Part shown: piece after piece, positions 11,925 through 24,440 of the stretch
How positions within the stretch are numbered: position 1 is the stretch's first letter
Layout: each line of letters begins with the position of its first letter
From: Cricetomys ansorgei
Lineage: Eukaryota; Chordata; Mammalia; Rodentia; Nesomyidae
DNA length: 64,000 nucleotides
Assembly (NCBI GenBank): GCA_026225945.1
Contig: JAMJFZ010004075.1
Coordinates: 838,501 to 902,500 of the forward strand
Direction: 5' to 3'
Made by a program: the position numbers and the translations under genes
The notes under the pieces: model-generated
Databases searched by the model: none
The model's input: only the letters and a program-made list of their open reading frames with translations
What the model was told of the DNA's origin: nothing

Positions 11925-12018
11925 CAGTTCTAAGTTCCATCTCTTGGACCCACATGGTAGGAAGAAAGAACCAGCTCCTCAAAGCTGTCCTCTGACTTCC
12001 ACTTGAATACTGAGGCAT
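11925..12018 (+). repeat. B3 SINE 3' half, sense, running into the CA array
   Basis: ggacccacatggtaggaaga, ccagctcctcaaagctgtcc and tctgacttccacttgaatac, then the CA array starts. Confidence 0.78.
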
Positions 12019-13190
12019 CTACACACACACACACACACACACTCACATACACACACATACATACACCATATACACAGCTACACACACATATACACACATA
12101 CATACACACATATATACACACACATACACATATATACACACACATACACACATACACATATATACACACACATACACACATACACATATATACACACACA
12201 TATATACACACACATACACACATACACACATACACATATATACACACACATACACACATACACATATATACACACACATACACACACACATATACACACA
12301 CATACACACATACACATATACACACACATACACACACACACTTATATACACACATATACACACACATATATACACACACATACACACACACATATACACA
12401 CACATATATATACACACATATACACACACATACACACATACACATATATACACACACATATATACACACATATACACACACACATATACACATACATACA
12501 CACATACACATATATACACACACATATACACACACATATATACACACACATACACACACATATATACACACATACACACACACACATATATACACACATA
12601 CACACACACATATATACACACACATACACACATACACATATATACACACACATACACACACACATATATACACACACACATATATACACACACATACACA
12701 CATATGCACACACATATATACACACACATACACACATGCACATATATACACACACATACACACACATACACACACACACATATATACACACACATACACA
12801 CATGCACATATATACACACACATACACACACACATACACACACATACACACACATACACACAAACACATATATACACACACATGCACACATGCACATATA
12901 TACACACACATACACACACATATATACACACACATACATATATACACACACATACATACACACATACACACACATATATACACACACATACACACATACA
13001 CATATATACACACACATACACACACACATACACACATACACATATATACACACACATACACACACACATATACACACACATACACACATACACACACACA
13101 TAGACACACATACACACACACATAGACACACATACACACATACACACATACATACACACACAGACACACACACACACACACAAACACACG
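12019..13190. repeat. 1.17-kb CA/TA array
   Basis: An almost uninterrupted mix of CACA, TACACA and TATATA words, with repeated islands of acatatatacacac about 20 to 60 bp apart. It begins in the tail of a B3 SINE (11925-12018). Open frames of several hundred codons in it (Thr-His on +, Cys-Val on minus) are artefacts of the dinucleotide. Confidence 0.97.
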
Positions 13191-13229
13191 ATGTAAAATG
13201 TTTTAAAAATACTATTCTAAAAGGATCTA

Positions 13230-13372
13230 TAGACCTTGTAGCACACGCCTTTAATCTCAGCACTTGGGAGGCAGAGGCAGACAGATCTCCGCAAGGCCAA
13301 CCTGATCTACAGAGTGAGTTCCAGGACAGCCAGGACTACATAGAGAAACCCTGTCTGGAAAAAAATAAAAAT
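13230..13372 (+). repeat. B1 SINE, sense
   Basis: tagcacacgcctttaatctc, agcacttgggaggcagaggc, gagttccaggacagccagg and an A-rich tail. It lies just after the CA array. Confidence 0.92.
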
Positions 13373-13574
13373 AGGCAAGTAAGCCCTTTACTTAATTCCC
13401 AGTTTTAATATTTACTAACTGATCATATGGATTAAGGAAGTAGAATATAGACTCTGGCGATGTATAGACCTTGTGCAACACCCTCCAAACTCTTGTCAGG
13501 CAGGCATCTGCTCCATTAACTACACAAAGATAGTAGAAACTCCATAAAAACACTGAGTATGTTGGCCTGGGATG

Positions 13575-13835
13575 ATAGCTTTAAAGTGCTTATTTTGAAA
13601 GCCTGAAACCTGAGTTTGATCCACTAGAAACTATACAAAAGAGAAACAAAACTAGTTGTAGTCCTTGAGTTTGTAATCCCAGCACTAGGAAGGCAGAGAG
13701 AGGTACAATCCTGGGCTTGCCACCCAGTTAGCAATAAAAGACCCTGTCTCAAAAAACAAGACTCATCATTTAGGAAGAAGAATTGAGGTTGTCCTTTGAT
13801 CTATTTGGGTGCAGGCATGTGTACCAGTGGGTACA
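13575..13835 (+). repeat. B4-type composite SINE, sense, running into a CA minisatellite
   Basis: taatcccagcactaggaagg, agaccctgtctcaaaaaaca, ttgaggttgtcctttgatct and gtgtaccagtgggtacacac. Confidence 0.72.
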
Positions 13836-14250
13836 CACACACAGACACACACACAGAGGCACATTGAGATATACACACACATGCATGCATACACACCTAC
13901 ACAAACACACACACATGTATATACATCTAACACACACACACATGCATGCATACACACCTACACACAGACACACATGCATATACACCTACACACATATGCA
14001 TGCATGCACACCTACACACAGACACACACGTATACACAACTAACACACACACATGCATGCATACACACCTACATACAGACACCCATGCATACGCACCTAC
14101 ACACAGACATGCATGCATACACATCTACAGGTAGACACACATGCATACACGCCTACACACAGACACACATGCACACACATCTACACAGAGACACCCATGC
14201 ATACACACCTACACACAGACACGCATGCATACACATACACATACATACAG
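13836..14250. repeat. CA-rich minisatellite with tgcatgcatacacac cores
   Basis: Repeating cores of atgcatgcatacacaccta and cacacagacac, spaced about 35 to 55 bp apart, over 415 bp. It begins at the end of a B4-type SINE. Confidence 0.9.
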
Positions 14251-14667
14251 GCAGCAGTAGCAGTAACAAAGCATATATTCTTAAAGTCTGCTGTGCCTCT
14301 GTTGTTTTCCATGATCAAAAATCACCCTCCTGCTAATACTATTAGATCTGAATAGTCATAAAATTTTTCGCACTTCTCAAAACAAGAGCAGATGGGATTA
14401 AGTCCACATGACAGACAAGAAAACTGAGGGTCAGGAACGCTGTAAGTCTCATAGTTTGCTAAGGGAGTTCCAAAGGCGGACTTCTATGTTAAAAGACAGC
14501 TACCATCTTAGCTTAGCAGCCAGGAAAGCTGTCTGTGACGGAGAGGGACGGTGTAGTAAGCCTCGAGGCTACAATTCTAACTCAATTTGGTTGGAGTCCA
14601 AACACTTGTGTATTCTTTACAGCCTGGACTGCCTATCTCACAGCATTTCTCAGCGGACTGGAAGGCT

Positions 14668-14740
14668 GGGAGAGGGGCGTGCCTGGGGGTTGGGGGAGGG
14701 GAGTGCGTGGGTGGGGGCTGGGGGAAGGGGCGTGCCTGGA
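14668..14740 (+). other. G-rich tract with multiple G4-capable runs
   Basis: At least eight G-runs of three or more within 73 bp. aggggcgtgcctgg occurs at 14673-14686 and again at 14726-14739. Confidence 0.75.
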
Positions 14741-15968
14741 TGTTAGTTCTCTCCAGGTCCAGCCCACTGCCCCTGTGGTCCAACTGCTTCTCTGGCTCCT
14801 CTGTGGAATCTCATGCACACAGCCATTCCCAGAGGGGAACGTGTTTTCTCAATCAGTAACCCACCACGGAACAGAACCATTAAATCCTATAGACTTGGTT
14901 TTCAATTAGGGCTAAATCTAACTTATGGACATTGTTTGCATACCTTATTTCCCATCCACGTGAAGATAAACTTGATCTGCAAGCTTTAAGAGAGGCAGAG
15001 AGGCATTTTCTCCCCACTTGTAGCTTCTCATTTGCTGCTGAGCTGTTGCAGATTCCAAACTGAGAGTCTATTGGTAATTTGTACAAGCAGGCAACGAGAG
15101 TCCTCACGTTTTTTAAAGATTGCCATGCTTTGGAGGGCTTAGACGCTTGTCCACAGAGTGTCCTCAAAATACCAGCCCTTGCGTGGTAGGGCAGGCGCAT
15201 CCTAACTGCCCCCTTTTTTCTCTGGAAGGTCTCATTTTGGTCAATGTGGCAAATGGCATATTTCCTCTGTTTCAACTCCAGTGGGAGTGACAGCGTCCAG
15301 TGTAGTTTTTATTCTTTTCAAGTGCTGCCTACTGTTCTTAACCCATGTTAAGCCCTGAATGCATATCCATCTTTTCTAATTATTTTTAATTACCGTAAGG
15401 AAACTATTACTCGAAAAATCGTGCATGTTGAAATCTGTTTTTGTTTTTGTTTTTAAATCGTTTTCTTATCAGACCCATTCCAAGAGCCTGCCACGTTAGG
15501 TTTTGCCTTCCTTCTGTCCCAGATCCTCACCATGATGGAACAGTTAATTTCCATTAAATGTTTATAAAAGGTTTATCTTCCTCAACATCTCACATATTAC
15601 TTTGGCAAAGGTAAGAGCTAAAAACAAGGAAGTAAACTCTAACTTGGATCCCAGCAACAAACTAACTTTCAAATAATATGCGCGCAAGGCTCCTCCTACC
15701 CCCCAGCCAAACATGTCTTACCCCACCAAGGTTCTGAAAACCCAGCCAGAGATTCTCGCTTTTCCCCTTGAAATGCGGCCATGCATTATCCGCTCTATTG
15801 CTAGAGTCTCCCTCACTCTACAGGAAGAGAGTCAGCAAGTTTTAAACTGAATGTCCACAAGGAGAGGGCAGGACGGACACAGCCTTGCCTCTCCTTGTCA
15901 CAGTGGCTCAAGACAGTCGTGAGAAGATCCGTAGCATCTGACTCTCCCTTCTCTGCCTGTCGCTCCAG

Positions 15969-16098
15969 GTACTTCCACAACTTGCAGAACCTCAGCCTGG
16001 CTTACTGCAGGAAGTTCACGGACAAAGGTTTACAGTACCTGAACTTGGGGAACGGATGCCACAAGCTCATCTATCTGGACCTCTCCGGCTGCACGCAG
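15969..16098 (+). CDS. Fbxl13: Fbxl13 internal coding exon C (LRR)
   Basis: This 130-bp exon completes the Arg codon split from exon B and then reads YFHNLQNLSLAYCRKFTD, continuing through a conserved LNLGNGCHKLIYL stretch to LDLSGCTQ. It contains two consecutive LRR_CC strands (LxNLSLAYC and LIYLDLSGC). The acceptor is cgctccag ending at 15968. The donor is gttagc from 16099, which has T rather than A or G at +3, so it is somewhat weak. It exits in phase 0. Exons B and C together are 231 bp (77 codons), so they form a phase-symmetric pair. The sequence is among the most conserved of the FBXL13 LRR domain, and I am confident in the gene. Confidence 0.96.
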
Positions 16099-17620
16099 GT
16101 TAGCCTCTCAGCCTCTCAGTCTTCTCTGTGCGGCGGGCGAGGATGTCCTCCCGAGCACCAGCTGCGTCCAGCCCGCATGTTGCACTAACACTGCGCGTAG
16201 AGCTCAGCACACTGCTGAGGTTTTAAGTTACATGGCCACAGCTGCTTAAATTTTCTCCAGGACTGCTGCTACTATAGGCGCCTGGCTTCTGTCCACAGGC
16301 GTGTCACACCAACAAACAGGCAGGGCTCATTGGATGACGAAACAGACCACTTCTGAGCACAGTCAGAGGGCAGAGTCCGAATCTCCAAAACTGTCTAGAG
16401 CTACTAAGATACAGACAAATGGGGCGGGGGCACTTAGGATTCCTGACAAGTCAGTTAGGACCCCCTCAGGGGTAAAATGCTACAAGAAATAAATTGTGAG
16501 ACAGGAAAGCCTCACGACAAGGACTGTGGACGTTTAAAGCTGCATTGCACTCACGTGCTGAATACCATGAAGATGTAGGTCTGTGTGGGGAAACGTCTTA
16601 AGACAAAAGAACTGGAGAACTTGGTTAGGGAAGTTGGGCACCAAGCCGGGTAAAGACGTGGAGGACTCGGCATGGGCCTTCAGAATCATTTTCTGCCTCA
16701 GCCATACTTTCTTCTGCTGCCCGTAGTTTTGATAGATTTAAGCTATGCTTCCTGTGGCGTATTTTCTGTGTATGTTTAGATATTGGCATCCTACTGTGTT
16801 CAATGTCTAACCACAACTAGCCGAAGTTACCACTTACTGAGTTGCTCCTTTATGTTAGATCAGACTTACTCCTCATGCCATGGGTTGCTCTCGAGGGTTT
16901 TGTGGCCGCTTACCAAGGTCGCACGTTTGACAGAAGGCTGTGGTACAGGTCGAGGTATGAGCACCTGGAAGTGGAGACCACGGGGGCAGCAAACGGCTAG
17001 AATTCTTCTGAAGACACACGGAGGCCTGAACCTGGGTCCTAGTGTTCTGGGTATGAGAAGGAAGGAGAGAGGACTCGGCTGAGGTTGAAAATGTGTATAA
17101 TAGATATGCTTCCTTGAAACTGGCCTGAGGATGGGCATGAGTACCAACCAGACCTTAAGATGCAGACACCCTTGTTTCCTCAACTTGGCTAAGCTTCAGA
17201 TGGCTTCTGAATCTGGCCATACGATGTCTCTTTCTCAGAGAACTTATTCAGAAAACCTGGAATTGTAAAAATTGCACGCTCTTTCTCTGCCTCCTTTGAG
17301 ATGAAAAGCTTTTAAAGAAAGCTTTGAGTTGGTCTTACAACCTAGGAATGCCTTTCCTCCAGGACCTGGGAGCTTCCCTTAGAACCCTAACTTAGATGAG
17401 CACCAATTAGGAAACACAGACACTCTTATCTCAGAGAAACAGACTTCCAAATGCAGAGATGACTTCACGTGCCTGACGAATGTCATTAGCCAAACTCCCC
17501 TGACTGTAAGTCTGTCTTCTAGTACTTTCTCACTACTCACTCTGGATCTTAAAAACCTTCCCACAGTGGGCTACCACACCGTCCTTCTTAGTTTCTATGT
17601 GGGTGTTTATTGTAATCACA

Positions 17621-17880
17621 GCACACACACACACACATACACACATCCCAGGGGCAGTTAATTTCAGGTACAGTAGAGTCTAAGTAAGAAGTTTAAATCT
17701 GTGTTATACTACCAAACATACCTGGTCTGTCACTGAAAATTGAGCACATGCACACGTGTGCACAGCATGAATACACACACTCATACACACGTGCACACAC
17801 ATGCACATGTGCACACACACAAAGCATGCACACGCTCATGTGCATGGCATGAGCACAAATGTACACACTCATACACAAAA
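17621..17880. repeat. Interrupted CA-rich low-complexity sequence
   Basis: A CA run (17621-17645), then after a unique spacer a mix of cacatgcaca and gtgcacaca words from about 17745 to 17875. Confidence 0.8.
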
Positions 17881-18265
17881 GAACAAAACCTCTTCCTAAT
17901 TTTCTTTACTTTGTAAATCTCAAAGCACAAGTGCTTGTTTCTTTAATTCGTCCTTTCTCCATTTCTATTTGCTTGAGAATCCAAAGGAGATTTCATTCTT
18001 GATGTCAGGCACTAGGAATCAAGCCATCTGAAGCCGAGCCCCACTAGACCCTCCGGAAGTAAGAGGGAGGCCACGCACCAGACAGAGCTAAGGAGAGTGA
18101 TGCTGTAGCTTTGCAAAGAACCCACAAGTGTCACATTTGCACTTCTGAGCAGCCGCTTCGGCCTTTAAGGGAGGCTCTGTCTATCTACCTCCTCAGCTTG
18201 ATTTCAAATAAGGGATCTGGTAACCCACCATTACCATATTTTTAATGTTTCCCTGATAGAAAGAG

Positions 18266-18640
18266 GTTCTGTCTTTGTCCTCTATCGCTGTGATAAAACA
18301 CCGTGACCAAAAGCAACTTCAGGAGGAGAGGGTTTATCTTAGCTTACAGATCCACAGTGCAGTCCATCACTGAGGGAAGTCGGGGCAGGAACCTGGGGCA
18401 GGAGCTGATTGATGCAGAGGCCATGGAGGGGTGCTGCTTACACGATTACTCCTCATGGCTGGTTCTTAGAGAACTCCAGCCCAGAGATGACCCAATGGGC
18501 TGGGCCCGCCCCCCATCAACCACTAATTAAGAAAATGCCCCACAGGCTGGCCTACAGGCCAGTTTTACGGAGGCATTTTCTTAATTGTGGTTCTTTTTTT
18601 CTTGGATAACTCTAGCTTATGACAAGTTAGTAAAAACACC
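18266..18640 (-). mobile_element. MaLR-type solo LTR (MT/ORR1-like), antisense
   Basis: It carries the high-copy rodent signature ctgtgataaaacaccgtgac, aaagcaactt, the aggccatggaggggtgctgc block, attaagaaaatgcccc, and the end with tctagcttatgacaagtt. Read on the minus strand this is an LTR with the MaLR-type AATAAA-region end. The family name is inferred from pattern memory, not from a database. Confidence 0.65.
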
Positions 18641-18924
18641 AACCAGGACAGTCTTGGAAACTACAATATGCTTCCTATGTTTGGAATTTCACCCTAAGAA
18701 GTTATATGATAATATATACCAAGAAGAAATATCCCAATAAAACGAAAAGAATGCGAACAGGAGCTAACACCTGAGAGGCTTCCACTGGTGTTTGCGGAGT
18801 GTCCGCTGTATGGCAGGCATGGTGCAGGCAGAGTGGAGTGCTCGTCTCTCAAGAACTCAGGATTAACAAAGTATGCCGCAGTGAAGCTTAACTGTGGTCA
18901 CTGCTGCCCAAGAAAGGTGCTGAG

Positions 18925-19065
18925 GGCTGGCGGTGGTGGTGCACACCTTTAACCCCAGCACTCAGGAGGCAGAGGCAGGCGGATCTTGTAATTTAGAAGC
19001 CAGCCTGGTCTACAGAGTGAGTTCCAGGACAGCCAGAGTTACAGCAGAGGAACTCTTTCTAAAAA
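18925..19065 (+). repeat. B1 SINE, sense
   Basis: gctggcggtggtggtgcaca, ctcaggaggcagaggcaggc and gagttccaggacagccagag. Confidence 0.92.
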
Positions 19066-19469
19066 AAGGTACTGAGAAAGAATTTTAGCCACACATGTCA
19101 GAAAAAACAAATACATAATGGAGGGCTGCAGTGCAGAGCGAAAGTCAGTTTCATATGCTTTAGAAATACTCTTCGTTCTTTGTGGGTTGGTAAAGTCCGG
19201 GTGCATTAGGTGGCGTGACTGCCCTTCTCGTGAATACGAGGATGTGTCCACACCTGCCTGCTGTCTCCTCGGTGTGACAGCGAGGAGGTCTCCCCTCAGC
19301 TTCTCTAGAAGTTCTCTCCTCACACCGGCCCCAAGGCGGGGGGTGGGCCTGCTCCTTTAGATTAGCTAGGGCAAATCTGTCTGCCCTACCTTGTCATTCA
19401 CCTTATCGCTAGTTAGAAAATACATCATCCGTTACCCTAACTTATAAAAACTTAACTTTAATCATCTTT

Positions 19470-20345
19470 AAAATTGTGTGTGAGTGTGTGTATGTGAGTG
19501 TCTGTATGTGAGTGCGAGTGTGTGTGAGTGTGTGTGTGAGTGTGTGTGTGTGTAGTGTGTGTATGTGTGAGTGTGTATGCATGAGTGTGTGTGAGTGTGT
19601 GTGAGTGTGTATGTGAGTGTGTGTATGTGAGTGTGTGTATGTGAGTGTGTGTATGTGTGAGTGTGTATGCATGAGTGTGTGTGAGTGTGTGTATGTGAGT
19701 ATGTGAGTGTGTGCGTATATGTGAGTGTGTGTATGTGTGAGTGTGTATATGTGAGTGTGTGTGTGATTGTGTGTATGTGTGAGTGTGTATGCGTGAGGCT
19801 GTGTATGTGAGTGTCTGTATGTGAGTGCGAGTGTGTGTGAGTGTGTGTATGTGAGTGTGTGTATGTGAGTGTGTGTATGTGTGAGTGTGTATGCATGAGT
19901 GTGTGTGAGTGTGTGTATGTGAGTATGTGAGTGTGTGCGTATATGTGAGTGTGTGTATATGTGAGTGTGTATGTGTGAGTCTGTGTGTGAGTGTGTATGT
20001 GTGAGGCTGTGTATGTGAGTGAGTGTGAGTGTGTGTGAGTGTGTATGTGAGTGTGTATGCGTGAGTGTGTGTGAGTGTGTATGTGAGTGTGTATATGTGT
20101 GAGTGTGTATGAGTGTGAGTGTGTGTGAGTGTGTGTGAGTGTGTATGTGTGAGGGTGTGTATGCGTGAGGGTGTGTATGTGTGAGGGTGTGTATGTGAGT
20201 GAGTGTGAGTGTGTGTGAGTGTGTATGTACGTGTGTGAGTGAGTGTGTGTGTGTGAGTGTGTGTGTGTGAGTGTGTATGTGCGTGTGTGAGTGAATCAGT
20301 GGGTGTATGTGAGTATGTATGTGTGTGTGAATGAGTGTGTGTGCA
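19470..20345. repeat. 0.88-kb TG-rich array with internal duplication
   Basis: Words of gtgtgtatgtgagt dominate. The marker tatgcatgag occurs at 19666 and 19890, and tctgtatgtgagtgcgag at about 19501 and 19814, showing block duplication. It is the tail of an antisense B3. Confidence 0.95.
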
Positions 20346-20510
20346 CACGCTGTAAGGTGTGGGGAGTGGGTGCACACATGTCACAGTGTGTGTGTAGGCC
20401 AGAGGACAACTTTATGAAGTCACCACTGGGGCCTGGAGTTTGAAGCCAGACAGCCGGGATTGCATAGCAAACACCTTTACCTGCTGGGCCAGCTCACTCA
20501 AGGGAGTTGT
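20346..20510 (-). repeat. B3 SINE, antisense, with the TG array as its tail
   Basis: taggccagaggacaacttta, agccagacagccgggattgc and acctttacctgctgggccag. Read on the minus strand, the CA array follows its 3' end. Confidence 0.8.
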
Positions 20511-20909
20511 TTCTTATTAGATATAAGCATTTGAAAATATAGAAAGAAAAATATTTTTAAGCTACTTGAAATTTCACCACTCAAATAACAACTTCTACCA
20601 GCATCTCATGGTATATCTTTCTGGAATTCTCTCTATACATGCCTGCACTCCTTTAAATTAAAATGTATGGTATAGAATGCATACCTTTCTTTCAATATCC
20701 TGTAAGTACACAGCTTTCCCCTTCATTAAGTATTTAGTGGTAACTTTAGTAGTTACCTAGTGTTCTGTTACATTTTGTATTTACTTACTTAACTGCTCAT
20801 CATTAGCCTGTCAAAATTTATAACCATAAAGCCTGTGGTGAAATGTCTTATGCCCATATCTTTGCATGTGTCATAAGCTTATAGAAATTGTTAGTGAAAG
20901 AATGTAGTT

Positions 20910-21070
20910 ACAGCTGGCGGTGGTGGCACACGCCTTTAATCCCGGCACTCAGGAGGCAGGCGTATCTCTGGGAGTTCGAGGCCAGCCTGGTCTACAGAGT
21001 GAGTTCCAGGACAGCCAGAGTTACAACAGAGAAACCCTGCCTCGAAAAGCCAGAAAAAGAAAAAAAAAGT
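20910..21070 (+). repeat. B1 SINE, sense
   Basis: agctggcggtggtggcacac, agttcgaggccagcctggtc and an A-rich tail. It has a short deletion in the aggcagaggcagg box. Confidence 0.93.
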
Positions 21071-22059
21071 AGTAACTTTTAAGACCATCCATATTTCACG
21101 AAGGTTGTCAGCTTATATTTAACTATAACGTATCTTATTATTGTCATAAATATACTCACAATTTTTGTCAGTTTGGCATTAAACGAGACACTTCGTATTT
21201 TTAATTTGCATTTTCTTTGTGACTTATAAGATCAAACGCGCCCACACCAAAAAATAGCTCCCACCTCAAAGGGATGAGGAGATCCCAGCATTAGAGATTA
21301 TGGCCCAGAAACACGGATTTAGGTCACCCCCAATTCAATGTTGCAATGTAGAAGCAGTTTCACGATGTTTAGATAGTAACAGAAGAAAAAACAGTCACAC
21401 TCAGGACACTTTTAAACGCCTTAGTGGAAACTGAAACTCACACTGCAGCTATAGGACTACGGGGAAAGCTGCTCCAGGCTGCGGACGCGATCTGATTGAC
21501 GGCTTTCCTCCAGCCCGCTGACGGCGGAGAACAGGATTTTGGTAAATTAATACATTTGTAAAGGTTTTATCTGTTTATCAGGATGTTAAGTCTGACTCAG
21601 AGGCAGGCAAGGGATGGCTCTTTGGGAGGTTAAGATAGTCGGGGGAGGGTTGGGGGTGTGATCGGGTTCTGGACCTGCCCCATTCCGACCTCTCCATTGA
21701 CACTGGAACGCTAACCCATGAGCCTTTGCGGACTCAGCTTCTCTCCAGGAGTTCTCATTCACAAAGGCTATGCAGTGCCTGACTTGCCATCGGTACTTAA
21801 GCGCCTGTTGGATGACACCGACTGTTTTAAGCTGCCATTATCGAAGCAATCACCAAATTCATTGAAAACTTTATTTTGAGCCTCGAATGCAGTTTTCTTT
21901 TAGTGAAAGAAAAAGATCTCTTTATTTTAGGCAAAGATTCCCAAGGCTGAAGAGAGAAAGTCATGAACTTTTACTTGGCTCTGCATGTACTACATATTCT
22001 ACCACCTACTTGAATTTGCTTTGAATGTATCTGTGACTGTGACTGTTCAGATAGAAAAT

Positions 22060-22410
22060 GTCCAGGCTCATGTGTTTGAATGTTCAGTTCCCAGCTGCGG
22101 AGTGAGCATTGTTTTGGAAGGTTGTGGAATCCATGGGAGATAGGACCTTCCTGGAGTAAGTGGGTCTCTCTGGGAGTAGGGGGTGGGCCTTCAGGATTGT
22201 ATCACCCAGCCTGCTTGTGTCCCATATTTGCTTACACTGAAATGTGAGCAAGAAGCTATCACATCCTCCGGTGCCATCAAGTGGTCTGCCAACCCACCTT
22301 CACCACCAGCATGGGCTGGATGTCATCAGAATGTCAGCCCGATGAACCTCTCTGCTAAGTGGCTTCTCGTAGGTATTTGATCCCAGATACCAAGAAGAGG
22401 AGCTACTAAA
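22060..22410 (+). mobile_element. MaLR-type LTR, sense, diverged
   Basis: The layout matches a MaLR LTR: a tgtttgaatgttcagttccc start, a gggtgggccttcaggattgt block, an aatgtcagcccgatgaacct region and a gtggcttctcgtaggtattt end. No internal region is present. Confidence 0.5.
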
Positions 22411-23666
22411 GCGACAGACCACAAAACAATCCTTCACATCCAAGAAACTGAACTGAATCTGCTTCCTGCTTTGCGGTGCTGAAGCTTGGAACGGATAAAT
22501 AAGGAACTTCTTTAATGGTTACATGCATGTGTGTGTGTTTGCGTGTGTACGTGCACTAAATTTTGCCAACACATAATGTGCATGCAGAAAAGTATACAAA
22601 TCACCATTTATGAACCATGGTATAAATACCATGAATAGCCATTTCTATGCTCTTAAATATAGTGCAGCACATTTCTGTTGGGTGTATAAGCAGGAGTCAA
22701 AGCTGGCTCATCAGGCATGTGTATGCTTAGCTTTATTGTTAATGTTCTGAATTGGTCAGCCAACTCTGGTTTTTTTTTCCCCTAGAAAAGCGAGAGATGT
22801 GGTTTCTGCAGCAAAGCTGAGGCTCTGTGTCCCCCAGTTACTCTCTGTGCTTACCCATGTCATTTATTTTCATAGTAACGCTATAAGTGTTTTTTTTTGT
22901 TGTTGTTGTTGTTAAGTAGTCTTTCATTCTGAGAATTTGACAGTAAATATTTCATTTACTTTCACCCACAGTAAGAAGATTTCATGCAATTCTTGTCTTA
23001 TCAAATGGTCAGAAATTCAATAAGGAATTCTGTCTGTGATCTGTGATCTGTGACTACTCTCTTTAAAAGAAACTAAGAGGAGTTTAATTTGTTTTTGGTT
23101 TTTTTATTTTTTTTGTAGCTTTGTTCAGTGAAGGAAAAAAAACATTCAAGGGAATAAACACCAAGGATTTCTATTTTTATTTCACAGCAGAGTTCTTTTC
23201 CTTTCTTTTGCTTATTTTGGAACTCAGATGCCAAGAGCTGGTCCCTCAGTCCTGGACTCGCTCCTCTGTCCGTGCGTGGTCTCTCGTTTGATTTATAACT
23301 TGTACTCCACTGCTGCCTTCCCCAGACAACCTCCCCCATTATCTGGTTCCTTAAATCTACCCGCCTTGGTGAAGCCTTACGGACTGGTTCCACGCATAAC
23401 ACTTATAAACAATAGTACACTGAAGAGCTTGCTTCCGACAGTATTTCCTGTCTAAGTCACTTTCTCTTCAGTCTGACACCACAGTCACTGAAGGCCTCGG
23501 GGTCCAGTCAGGCTCTGTCTCAGGCTTTTCCTGTGGCCTTGATGACCTCATCACACAATTATATATTACACAAGTATATATACATATAGATATTCCACAT
23601 ATGCATATTCTATACACACATACATGTAACATGTATATAGGAGTATTTATGTTTTTGTATCTATAA

Positions 23667-23668
<2 letters not shown>

Positions 23669-23699
<31 letters not shown>
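23669..23699. repeat. AT dinucleotide run
   Basis: About 15 AT units, preceded by AT-rich sequence from 23560. Confidence 0.95.
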
Positions 23700-23701
<2 letters not shown>

Positions 23702-23749
23702 GTCTCTCCGCCAATTTTCTCCCAAATTTTGTATTCATAATCTTTTTAT

Positions 23750-23876
23750 TTATTTTGCTTTGTTCTTGAGATAAAAGTCTTACTCTGTAGATCGGGCTGC
23801 CATTGAGCCCATGGTAATCCTTCTGCCTCAGCCTCTCAAGTGTTAGGATTATAGGCATGTGCTAACACTCCTGGCT
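23750..23876 (-). repeat. Proto-B1-like SINE, antisense
   Basis: cttgagataaaagtcttact, tccttctgcctcagcctctc and aggattataggcatgtgcta. It is followed directly by a younger B1. Confidence 0.75.
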
Positions 23877-23879
23877 TGG

Positions 23880-24050
23880 ATTTTTTTTTTTTCTTTTGGA
23901 TTTTCGAGACAGGGTTTCTATGTTGTAACTCTGGCTGTCCTGGAACTCACTCTGTAGACCAGGCTGGCCTTGGACTCACAGAGATCCGCCTGCCTCTGCC
24001 TCTCTGGTGCTGGGATTAAAGGCGTGTGCCACTACCACCCAGCTGTGGCT
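23880..24050 (-). repeat. B1 SINE, antisense
   Basis: T-run, ttttcgagacagggtttcta, cagagatccgcctgcctctg and tgggattaaaggcgtgtgcc. It keeps the B1 blocks well. Confidence 0.92.
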
Positions 24051-24159
24051 TGGATGCTTATATCTTAAGGAAAACATTTATGCTCTAAAAGATCAAGGCC
24101 TCTTTGATCTCAGTCAGTGAGAGCTCCCCATAGTTATTTAGGCTGAGAATGCTGGTGTC

Positions 24160-24440
24160 ATTTGTTACAGACTGAATTCTGTGACCAGCAAATTCATATA
24201 TTGACGTCCCAAACACAAGCACCCCAGACAATGCCTTATCTGCGAATAGTATCATTACAGATATGATTAGATGACATCATTAGGGGTGGCTCTGATTTAG
24301 CATGACTGGTGTCCTTATAAGAAGTGACACACAGACAGGAAGAGCAGTAGGTAGAAGAAGAGAGCTGAGCCAAAGAGAAAGAACTGCACCTTGCTCCCAG
24401 TCCCCTAAGGACTCAACCCTGCTGATACTTTGGTTCAAAG
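24160..24440 (+). mobile_element. MLT1-like ancestral MaLR LTR fragment
   Basis: It contains gactgaattctgtgacc, attcatatattgacgtccc, gatgacatcattaggggtgg and actggtgtccttataagaag. These phrases are typical of mammal-wide MLT1-class LTRs, older than the rodent MaLRs elsewhere in the window. Confidence 0.55.

Larger units (their letters stand above)
6095..15968 (+). other. Fbxl13: Fbxl13 intron B-C (9.9 kb)
   Basis: It contains antisense B1 pieces (6112-6190, 8865-8990, 9196-9297, 10630-10748), an antisense B3 (10065-10220), a head-to-head B2/B3 pair (11800-12018), the 1.17-kb CA/TA array (12019-13190), a sense B1 (13230-13372), a B4-type SINE with a CA minisatellite tail (13575-14250), and a G-rich stretch (14668-14740). 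Unannotated AT-rich sequence (6200-8860, 14750-15890) shows no feature to me. The CTTTT/CTCTT run is at 9011-9091. Confidence 0.75.

Noticed and set aside
11930..13189. Long Cys-Val and Thr-His open frames (up to about 420 codons) on both strands
   Set aside because: They are generated by the CA/TA dinucleotide array, which avoids stops in most frames. No codon variety or start context supports a protein.
19442..20384. His-Thr-Ser open frames of about 310 codons on the minus strand
   Set aside because: TG array translated on the opposite strand; no real gene.
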